The translations under genes and the position numbers were made by a program. A stretch of 64,000 nucleotides of DNA from Kitasatospora sp. NBC_00374 (GTDB taxonomy: Bacteria > Actinomycetota > Actinomycetes > Streptomycetales > Streptomycetaceae): assembly GCF_041434935.1 (NCBI RefSeq), contig NZ_CP107964.1, positions 8,663,001-8,727,000 on the forward strand, given 5' to 3'. The notes below the pieces were generated by a model, which saw only the letters and a program-made list of their open reading frames with translations, was not told the DNA's origin and made no database searches. Below are positions 26,001 to 34,500 of this stretch, in pieces (within the stretch, counting starts at the first letter, position 1; every line of letters begins with the position of its first letter).

Positions 26001-26257
26001 CGCTCACCAGCTGGCGACCCTCCCCGGTCTGCGCAGCCGAGGGCCCGGCCCCGGACCATTCCCCCCGCTCCGGCCACTGGGACCCGAACGGCGAGGAAGC
26101 CGACGAGGACGACCCCTCGGAGGCCTCTGGCGGCGGTGATGCCCCGGGCGCCGACCGGGCCGAGGAACCCGAGGGCAGCCGCATCGCCGAACTCCTCGCC
26201 GGCAGCACCACGCAGTGGGGCAGCTGGGACGAGGACGCCGACGGCATCCCGGACTGA
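23009..26257 (+). CDS. WXG-domain protein with FPG-repeat, low-complexity tail
   Basis: 1082 aa from GTG 23009 (GGAGCGGGG upstream; the frame is open further back but unsupported). Residues 1-215 form a PPE/WXG-like helical head: DGWDWKQIMAAINGG, AQLVLEMVAKSLDDQSKALA, PWRGEAAQSF (W-x-G near 100), RDIDAWYAQEAQRLGV. About ten proline/glycine units with FPG (AFPGGG, PFPGGT, PFPGST) fill residues 245-480. Residues 480-940 are Ala/Thr/Gly/Pro-rich, and the tail is acidic (PDDDAPAADD, GSWDEDADGIPD). It is likely exported by this ESX system with the elastin-like tail outside the cell. The bulk of the protein has no recognisable enzymatic domain. Confidence 0.75.
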   Translation: MADYNTGGFSQGDDGAVYGSAGSTGKASDYDGWDWKQIMAAINGGAAMAATSDTSRAAAVADPNSLVNAGNDFYRAQLVLEMVAKSLDDQSKALAGEDGPWRGEAAQSFRMAMRTFSTQVDAVAGVLSGGSAGIDSIPNQLVANGNQLARAQARIRDIDAWYAQEAQRLGVTAMGNGLIPVSKKPEIVRLMNRDMREVLTSLAGQYQITIDAVRTPPPVQPPVKAPGASDRPVPPAIGPGAGSVPSPAPFPGGSAPRVADFPGGTGAAPPPVPGLPGTAGGGMPAAFPGGGAVPAPAAFPGGGAMPGMPQLDGGAGRPRAFPGLPGGAGTWGLPALDGPGGGAPVPFPGGAMPTAGRPPGIGAPLPFPGGTGADEPGAGGVGRGVPGMGIPGAAVPLPFPGSTGGVGTGRGLPGIGSGGGRGLPGIGGGSPLSFPGPSTPGAGASLPSLGSAGLPSEGSLARPFPGSTGVGGPIGSGVATPGLGGLDAAGRPYAVDAPSSTLGSVPGATTTGAAPAAAETAVAGGAQSPMMPMAPMMPGGAPGGAKDGERSDASGLLTPDERPWTDAGATHAEDEIGAPEGTPAAAGRAAVRPGLAQADVPATGVATGGAVDAAAAPADGAGIAAEPLDALGLLENGAAPWSATDGTVAATEGATAPEAGAAASETSAAEAASGTTAAAAAPGERAAVHVGTGSDTTAHAGAAGASTGTAPDAQPGAAPATGTALGTAAGAATGPGGSTMGSQAGAGAAGDATVSQRAVAAAGEPAVPVAVAVHPVAVPAAAPAGPSLSTPAPPAAGTVAPASSATGGAAASAHAVGQPVSSGSSAPASPVGGIQPVAAPAVTGATATASSSHAPSRTAATGVQSAPAGAFAPGATSGVSGHGTTSATPAGPATELRRGGVPDGTTPGPVGVEASAGGDGSHPAEPRRPHRTAEPASLEEVAAWDAAASSSLVPLLWRSLGGRGRAEPRTGESADTAPDDDAPAADDRAADAEPDGPTLTSWRPSPVCAAEGPAPDHSPRSGHWDPNGEEADEDDPSEASGGGDAPGADRAEEPEGSRIAELLAGSTTQWGSWDEDADGIPD

Positions 26258-26483
26258 CCCGCCCCGACCGCCTGCCAGGAGGCCGCCCGCCACCCGTCGG
26301 GATGTCGGCGTCCCCCGGGGGCAGCACGCGGTGTACGGAGGTGCCGCGGGGCCCCGGATCGCGGTGGTGCGGCGCCGCGGCCCGGTTGACTGGTGCAGCC
26401 GCAGGGAACGCGCTCGCCTTCCCCCCTCGGGCGCGAGCCCCTGCGGCGACGCCGACCGTCCGTTCGCCCCGAGGGAGCCCGCC

Positions 26484-26906
26484 GTGAGCACGCCGTACGA
26501 CCAGCGGATCGACGAGCTCATGGAGGAGTACCGCAGCCGCCGGGCAGCCGCCGGCGACCTCCAGCGCCGGCTCCGCGAGATCTCGGCCAGCGCCACGGCC
26601 CCCCGCCAGACGGTCAAGGTCACGGTGGGCGCCCAGGGCGAGCTGACCGCCGTGGCGTTTCCCACCGGCGCCTATCGCCGACTTGCCCCCGCTGAGCTCG
26701 CCGAGGCGATCCTCGCCGCCGCGCGGGACGCCCGGCAGCAGGCGCTCGGCTTGGCCGGCGAGGCCATCGCGGCGCACCTGCCGCAGGAGGTACCGGCCGT
26801 GGACTTCCTCCAGGGCACCGCCGACCTGACGGCGCTGCTCCCCGAGGAGCCGCCCGTCCTCGACGCCGTCCGCGCCTACGTGGAGCGGGGACGGCCACCC
26901 GTGTGA
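26484..26906 (+). CDS. YbaB/EbfC-family protein (EspL-like)
   Basis: 140 aa from GTG 26484 behind GAGGGAGCC. An N-terminal coiled coil (RIDELMEEYRSRRAAAGDLQ) is followed by the YbaB beta-sheet: TVKVTVGAQGELTAVAFPTG, then AYRRLAPAELAEAILAAARDA. YbaB/EbfC proteins bind DNA as dimers. ESX loci often contain a YbaB-like member (EspL in mycobacterial ESX-1) that stabilises secreted factors. Its place between two putative ESX substrates supports a chaperone role over a nucleoid role. Confidence 0.8.
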   Translation: MSTPYDQRIDELMEEYRSRRAAAGDLQRRLREISASATAPRQTVKVTVGAQGELTAVAFPTGAYRRLAPAELAEAILAAARDARQQALGLAGEAIAAHLPQEVPAVDFLQGTADLTALLPEEPPVLDAVRAYVERGRPPV

Positions 26907-26958
26907 GCCGGCCAGGCCGCCACCGGAACCGAACGACGTAGGACGACGAAGGCGTGAG

Positions 26959-27327
26959 ATGACCGACCAGCTGTCCGTGGACACCGACGCCATCGCCATG
27001 GCGACCCCCGCCGTGCGCGCCCTCGCGAGCGAGACCCGCGACGTGTCCACGAGCCTGATCGCCCGGCTCTCCGCCATCGGGCCGGCCAAGTGGGACGACC
27101 CGATCGGACAGGCCTTCACCGAGCAGTACGAGTCGGCCGCGCGCTCCCTGCAGCAGGGCTTCGAGGACACCTCCACCGTGATCGCCCGTACCGCCGACGG
27201 CGTGCACGGCATGGCGAAGGGCTTCGAACGCACCGAGCAGAACAACCTCGACGCCATCCGCGTCCACGGCGTCCCGCACGACACCGGCGCCCGTCCGGTG
27301 AAGGCGCCCACCGTCGGCCGGAAGTGA
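26959..27327 (+). CDS. Small ESX-type (EspC/WXG-like) protein
   Basis: 122 aa from ATG 26959. Two helices flank AKWDDPIGQAFTEQYESAA, where W is followed by DDPIG instead of W-x-G. The C-terminal helix runs through VIARTADGVHGMAKGFERTE. Such single small helical proteins usually precede and pair with CpnT-like T7SS toxins. Here it lies eight bases upstream of the toxin gene, so it is probably the toxin's export partner. Confidence 0.82.
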   Translation: MTDQLSVDTDAIAMATPAVRALASETRDVSTSLIARLSAIGPAKWDDPIGQAFTEQYESAARSLQQGFEDTSTVIARTADGVHGMAKGFERTEQNNLDAIRVHGVPHDTGARPVKAPTVGRK

Positions 27328-27335
27328 GCTGATCC

Positions 27336-28511
27336 ATGGGCGTCGAAATCCCCTCGGAGCTGAACTGGCTCGTCCAGGTCACCGCGGGCCAGGACTGGCC
27401 CAAGCCGGACGAGGACAAGCTCGGCGCGATGGGCAGGGCCTGGGCCGACGCCTCGGTGGCGCTGGGACGGGTCGCCACCTCGGTCGACCCGGTGACCGCC
27501 CGCGTCCTGAACGGCGTCCGCGGCGCGGCGGGAGCCGAGTTCAGCTCCTTCATGGGACGCCTGGGGCAGGGCATCCCCGCGATGTCCCGGGGAGCCGGCC
27601 AGGTAGGCCGGATGAGCGCCAACACCGGCCTGCAGGTCGGCTACGCGAAGTACATGATCATCGCTCAGACGGCCTGGCTGGCCGCTGAGATCGCCGCCCT
27701 GATCCAGTCCCTGTACGGGGCGGCGCTGGTCCCGGCCCAGGTCGCGGCCGTCCGGTGGAACGTCCAGATGATCCTCCGGCGCGCCTTCACCGCCGTCATC
27801 ACCGAGACCGTCGCCCAGGCCGCGATCGACGCCGCGGTCCAGGGTGTGCAGTTCCTCATGGGCGTGCGCGCCGAGTGGGACACCGCCGCCACCATCGGCG
27901 CGGTGGAGATGGGCGCGATCAGCGGCGCCATCGCCGGTCCGATGGTCATCGGCGCGGAGATCACGGCCCCGAAGCTCGCCGCCAACATCGTCGGCATGGC
28001 CGGGATCCACGCCACGACAGGCGTCACGGTCGGAGCCGTCTCCAACGCGGCCTTCGACGCCGGCCAGGACCTCGGGCTGGCGGCCGCGGCCGGGGCCATC
28101 GGCGGCGCGGCTGGCTGGCGGCGCAGCGGTCATGGCGGGGCGCCCGCCGTGGAGAAGATCGCCGCCGGGTTGGACGATCTCGTACCGGTGGCGGCACCGA
28201 CGGAGAGCCCCGCGGCGGGCGGGCACGGCGGGACCTCCACCGGGCCCGTCACCGAGCCATCGGGCGCGGTGGAGGGCTCGGCTGGCGGGTCTGGCGTGGC
28301 CGGCTCGGGCGCTGAACCCGGTGCGGCGATCCCGGCGACGGCCGGCCCGGCGACCGGCACGGAGGCGGGCTCGCCCGGCGCCGTCGCCGCCGGCTCTCCG
28401 GGTGGATCGCCCGCAGTCGCCGAACAGCCGGTGGCCGCCGGTGCCCCGGCAGCCGTCACCGCGCCGCTGGGTGTCGGGGCGCCAGGTGCCGCGACGCCGG
28501 GCCGGGCGGGG
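27336..28511 (+). CDS. Giant CpnT-like T7SS toxin: N-terminal export head (upstream frame)
   Basis: From ATG 27336 the protein starts as a CpnT-type WXG100-like head: MGVEIPSELNWLVQVTAG, DWPKPDEDKLGAMGRAWADA. It continues with GAAGAEFSSFMGRLGQG and a hydrophobic channel-like part (IIAQTAWLAAEIAALIQSLY, MGAISGAIAGPMVIGAE, LGLAAAAGAIGGAAG; residues about 105-265). After that it becomes Ala/Gly/Pro linker. At the G4 run 28508-28511 the linker composition jumps to the -1 frame (see next entry); the original frame stays open to 30608 but turns Arg/Pro-rich. Known CpnT-like heads carry C-terminal toxins to the ESX machine. The frame change is either a one-base deletion or slippage. Confidence 0.8.
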
Positions 28512-31500
28512 AGGCCGGTGCGGCGGCCACCTCAGGGGCAGGGCGGCTGGCCACGTCGGCGTCCGGTGGCGCCTCGGAAAGCGCGTCCGACGGCGCCGCG
28601 GGAGCCGCCCGTGCGCGCGAGGCCGCGATCGGGTCGGGTGCCTCCGCCGGCGCGACGACCCCGGCCACCGCGGGCGCGGGCCGACCGCTCACCGAGAATC
28701 CGGGCGCCGTCGGGCACCGCGTGGACGCCGACGCGTCATCCGCGACCGGCCTGCCCGGCCTGGAGGCACCGGCCGGCCGTGCCGCCGCCGAGGCGTCGGC
28801 CGCCAGGTCGGCCGGCCAGACCGCAGCCCCCGCGCAGACGCCGGCGCCCGTCCACGTACAGCCGCCTGCCCAGGCACAGGGGACCGCCGGCGCCCCGCCC
28901 GAGAGCTCGGCCACCACCGGACCCGCGGCAACGGTTCCCGACGGCGCCGCCGGTCCGCGGACACCCGGCACGACCGACGGACTCCCGGACAGCGCGGCGG
29001 CGGGCACCCCCCACCTGCGGGATACCGTCACGCAGACCCCGGGGCCCGCCTCCACCCCGGGCGCCGTCGACACGGCCACCCCCGGCAGCCCGTCGGAGCC
29101 GTCCGCGAGCGTGTCGCCCGGTACGCAGGCCCCGCCGTACGCCGGACTGCCGGGCCTCGGCGAGCCGGCGACCACGGCCCACGGCCCGCAGACGCCGAGC
29201 ACGCCGAGCACGCCGATCACTCCGAGCACCCCCGGCGCCGCCGACGGGACGGCGGACGGTGCGCCCACGCCCGACCGGGGCGAGACGGGTGCCGCAGTCT
29301 CCCCGACGGCAGCCGACAGCGTGGCGGGCCGTCCGGCGATGGCCACCGACGCGGCCGCGTCGGCCGGCCGGGCGTTCGGCGACTCGGAGCGCGGTGAGAG
29401 TCGGTCAGCCGCCTCGGCGCCCTCAGCCGAGCCGTCCACGGGTGCGTTCCGCGCGCCCGAGGCGATCGCCGCACCGACGGCGCACACCGGCCCGGCCGGG
29501 ACCGTCCCCACCAACCCCGGCGGTGGTTCAACCGTCCCCCGAGCCACCGGGCCTTCCACGGCCCATGCCGAACCCGCGGGTCCGCCCGTTGCCGCCCATG
29601 CCGCGGACCGTGTCGGCGCCCCCGACCGGATCGCCACCTCCGGTGGTGCGCCGCGCGCAGCTGATCCCCTCGGCGCCTTGCCGGGCTCGACGCCGGGCGG
29701 TCGGGACACCGATCGCACCGGAGCGGCGACCGCCACCGCCCTGCGCACCGAGGCCGGCCCTCCGGCGTCGCAGGCGGGGGTTTCCGGTCGTCTACAGACC
29801 GCGTCCGCCGCCAGCGGTCCGGCCGCACACGAGCTGTCGGAGCCAACGCCTCTGGCAGCCGACGCGGTTGAACACTCGGGTGTCACGGACCCGGATCCGA
29901 ACCCCCACCACCCCCTGGACCCGGAGCCGGGCGGGCCCGAGCCGGACCACGTCCCGCCCGCCGACACTCCACCCGCGCACCAACCCGATCCCCGCACCCC
30001 CGAGTTGGTCCCACCGCCCGCCTACACCGACCCGACATCCGGGCAACGGCAGCACTGGGAACAGGCCCAGCGCGGCCTCTACGAGGAGTACGACGCCAGG
30101 CTCGACCAGGCCGCCCGGACCTGGACCGCCGAGGCGGAGGTCCGGACGCGCCTGGACGAGGCGTTCACCGAATGGTCCCTGCGGCTGCCCGACGGGACGC
30201 CGGACCAGGTGGCCTTCGCCGTCCGCCGCCGGGCGGGCGACCTGGTGGCGGCCGAGCTGGCGGAGCACCCGGCAGAGCGGGACCGGATCCTCCAGGACCT
30301 GCCCGGACGGCTGGAGTTGGCCGGTTTCCGCGAGGCCGCCGTCCGGGTCGGCATGGAGCGTTTCGATCGGGTGGCCGACTCCTGGGGCCACCGGCTCACC
30401 AGCGGCAGCGAGGGCTCGCCGGGGGCTGCGCCGGACCTGCCGCCCGAGGCGCTGGACCGGGTCCGCACGCACATGGCCGCCGTGTTCCGCGAGCGGCTGG
30501 AGACGGCCGCCGCGGAGACGTACCGCACCCCCTCGGACGTCCGCGGGGGACTCGACGCCCGGACCGCGCTGGGCGAGGAGAGACTGGCGTCGCTCACGGG
30601 CGGGCTGACCGCCGACCTCGACCTGCGGGCCGGGTACGAGGCGGCGGTCGGCGGCGCCGAGCGGATGGTCGACCAGGCAGCCGTGCACTGGCGCACCGCC
30701 CTCGACCCGGTGGACGCCACCCTGCTGGAGCAGACCGGCGTCACCTCCGACGCCCAACTGTCCGAGGCCAGCCACACCTTGCTCGTCGACCGGCTGCGGG
30801 ACGGGCTGGCCGCGGACTTCGCCGAGGTGTTCGGTTCCGCGGAGTCGACCGCCGAGTTCCACGGCGATCTGCCGACCGCCGTTACGCAGTGGAACGACCG
30901 GTTCGCCTCCCGTGCCGAGGAGCTGCCGGGGCAGTTTGCGCTCCAGGCCGCCCGCGAAGCGACCATCACCGCCGCCGTCGACACCGTGCGCGCCGGCGCA
31001 GAGACCTGGGCCGAGCGCGGGCGCCCGCGGGTGGACGCCGAGGCGGCCGAGGCGTTGGGCATCCCGGCGACCGTTCCGGAGCGCACCGTCGACGCGGTCG
31101 CCGCCGCCGTCGCGGCCGAGGCCGACCAGCGCCTGATGCGCGCCGCCGAGGGCGACCCGGTCCAGTGGGCCGAGACCCGTGACGGGCTGACCGACCCGGC
31201 CCGGATCCACGACCTGATCACCCTCCAATCGGCCCGCGAGCAAGCGGTGTTCGGTGCGGACGCTGCCGCCCGGGCGGCCGCCGCCGCCCCTGCCGGAGGC
31301 CGCCCGCTGTCCGCCGACTCGTCGGACCGGGTGCGCGAGGCCCACGCCGAGCGCGTCCGGACGGCCTTCGACGAGATCTTCCCCGACCCGGACGCGCTGC
31401 GCGGTGACGGTCTCGCCGAACGGCTGGAGAGCTGGCGGGAGCGCCGCGAGGCACTCGACGCCGAGCTGACCGTCCGGGCCGCGTTCGAGTCGGAGGTGGT

Positions 31501-34500
31501 GCCCGGGCTGGAAGCGGCGCTTCGCGGCTTCGACCGGCTCGCCGAGGGCCGCGACGTCCAGCAGCACGAACTCTCCGCGCTCAGGGAGGAGTTCGGTGAG
31601 GACTGGTTCACCACCTACCGGGAGCACTGGGGTCCGGCCGGTCTCGACCGCGACCGCTGGCTGGCCCACGAGGCAGAGCACGAGGGTCGGTTGCTGTCCA
31701 CCGAGGCCCACCCGGCCGAGGCCGATCCCGATTCCGCGGGCGGGCAGCTGATCCGGCGCCCGCCGGGGGCCGGTCCGGACGTCCCCCTGACCCTCCCCGC
31801 CGACGTGGCCGCCACCGTCCCCGGCGATGCCCTCGCCTCCACCGGTCCCCGGCCCGTGGACCCCGTCGTGCCGCCTTCCGGCCGGGCTGTCGAGTCGGCG
31901 GACCATCCGTCGGACCGGACCGTGGAGTCCGTCGCGCTGCCCTCGGACGCCTCCCGGCTGCCGACGATGGGCGCCGGGGAGCGTACCCGGTTCCTGGTCT
32001 CGCTCTCGGACGAGGAGCGCCGCGTCGTGGCCCGCGATCCGGAGATCGTGGACGGGCTGTACACGTCGCTGCCGCCCCGGGAGTTCGCCCGGGTGGCGGC
32101 CGACTTGATGGTGGCCGTGGACCCGCGGACCGAACGCCCCGTCAGCGCCCGGCAGGAGGCCCGCGACCAGCTCGCCCGGATGCTGCAGGATCCGGACGTC
32201 GCCCGTCGCATGCTGCTGGACGGCGCGGGTGCGACCGTGGTGCCCCGGGACGTTCCGATGACCGAGGTACCGGACTTCCGGCACCTGGCCGGCCGGAGGG
32301 CCGGTGGCGAGGCCGGCGGCGGTCGCGGCTGGGACGAGGTCCGTGGATCCGGCGCGCTCCGGGCGGCCGTCACCGAGGAGAACCTGCTCGGCGAGCACAC
32401 CACCGTCGGCCGCACCCCGTCCGCGTACCCCGACGGATACTCGACCACCACCCACGAATTCGCCCACACGATCCACGACTTCGGCCTCACCGACGCCGAC
32501 CGGGGGCTCGTCTCGCAGACGTACCGCGCGAAGATCGAGCTGGACCACCTGACGTCCGTCTTCGGCGAACCGAGCCCGGTCGCCTGGTCGGACGGCGTCC
32601 GCCAGCTCGACAGCGGTGCCCCCGACATCTACGCGGCTCGGAACGAGCGCGAATACTTCGCCCAGGTCACCAATGCCTACCTCGGCACCAACCACGGAAC
32701 CGACCCGTTCACCGGTGGCACCAGGAACAACGGCCCGCAGTGGGTCCGGCAGCACGAACCCGAACTCCTGCCCCTCCTCGAACGCCTCTACGGCCCCGAC
32801 CCGGAGACCCTCGTCCGACACCCCGAGGTTGCCCCGGCTCACGTGGAGGCCTTGAGCCGCTCTGCTGGGAGGGAAGCCACCCCTCCGGGTGACCGTTCGA
32901 CGGATCCCGCCGGTGCGCACGCCGGAGCCCCTCGTGCGGACGGCACGGATGGTGTCCACCACCTCCGCGAGCTCGACGGATCTCGCCAGTCGACCGAACC
33001 CGGGCGCCTGCGGCGCAGGACGGAGAACGACGGCCCGGAGCTCACGTTCGAGCACAACCCGCCCCTCGACCCGGCCTCACGAGGCGAGAGGGCCGGCACC
33101 AAGCGCAAGCGGACAGAGGAGCACACCGACGCGACCCAGGTCCGTTCGTCCGGAAAGCAGACCGTGCCCTACCCCGAGGCGTCCCGGGCGGCTGCACGAG
33201 AGCACGCGGTTACCCATGACGGTGAAGTGCACGCTCCAGAGGCTCGGCGCCCCCGCTTGGCCACGCCCACCAGCACCCGCGATCTTCTCGAGCGCTCTTT
33301 GCTGCCACCCACGTTGGAGCAGGAGCACGCCCTGCAGGCCCACCTCGCGCATCTCGGTGTGGCCGACACGGACCACCGACAGGTGACCTCGGACCTGTTG
33401 GCACACGTCAACCCGAACATGGGGGGTCTCAACTGCGTCGAGGCGAACCTCGCGCTGTGGGACCTCCTGGACGGCGCGCCCCGCGTAGCGGGCACTCTTC
33501 CGAACGCCCAACCGGAGCGTCACGCGGTCTGGGTGGTGTCGCGCACACTCGGCCCCGCCTGGCACTACGGCCGCGGTCTGGATGGAGTCGAACGCGTCGT
33601 CGCGTTGCTCAGGGAGGCGGGGCCGCTGGCACGAGCCCTGCTGCTCACCGCGCGGGAGGACGCCGTCGGGCACGTACTCACCCTCATCCACGAGCCCACC
33701 GGGTCGATCAGTGTGATCGACCCCCAGTGGCACGTCGTCGAGCCGTACGACTCGGCGGCACATCTCCTCGCCGGCCGGCCGGGCGAGGCCGAAGCGAACA
33801 TCTGGGCCCATGTCCGGACCTTCGAGGGTGAGCTCCTCAGGGGCGGAGGTACATACGACGAGTCGCTTTACCACGCCAGCTCGGATGTCGTCCCGCTGCC
33901 TGCGTTCGGTACACGGGACGACGGAACGCTGCGGGTGTTCCGGCGATCGCCGATCTTGACGCGCCCGGAATGGCGCTTGGCGGCTGAGCGGTTCGAGCGG
34001 ACGGTGGCTGAGACAGCCCACTTCCTCACCACGGTCACCGGGAGCAACAACACGGTCACACGGGCTCTGTTCAAGCTGCGCTCGGTTCTCCACCAGCACT
34101 TCGAGCCGACGATCGACGGCCTTGGCGCCTCGTTCACCAAGGAGGACGTCGCCAGCGCCGGGCAGGTCGGACGGCGGCTCACCGTCTATGACCACGCCGA
34201 ACTTCTGGAGTCCGGGAACCCTCGCGAGAAATTCACGGCTCTCTACAACGCCCTCTACTACAACTCGGACGAACCGGGCGCGATGACCTTCAAGGCTGTG
34301 ATCCAGTCCATCCTGGCACGGCAGGACTGGGCCGCTGCCGAGCGACTGGGGCTCGACGTGGAAGCCCTTCGTCTCTACTCCCGGCACATGGGCAGTACGG
34401 TCGTCGAGCTGATGCGAGGCGCGACCGGAGTCATCGCACCGCAGGTTCGGCACATCTTCGACAACGATCCCCTCGCGCTCGGCCGCCTGTCGACGTGGCG

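Noticed and set aside
28512..30608. The continued plus-strand frame of the toxin head to 30608
   Set aside because: After the G4 run its composition becomes Arg/Pro-rich like an out-of-frame reading, while the -1 frame carries the linker and domains.
29792..33055. A 1,087-codon minus-strand frame opposite the toxin
   Set aside because: A shadow of the toxin frame, which carries the HEFAH site and normal codon bias.
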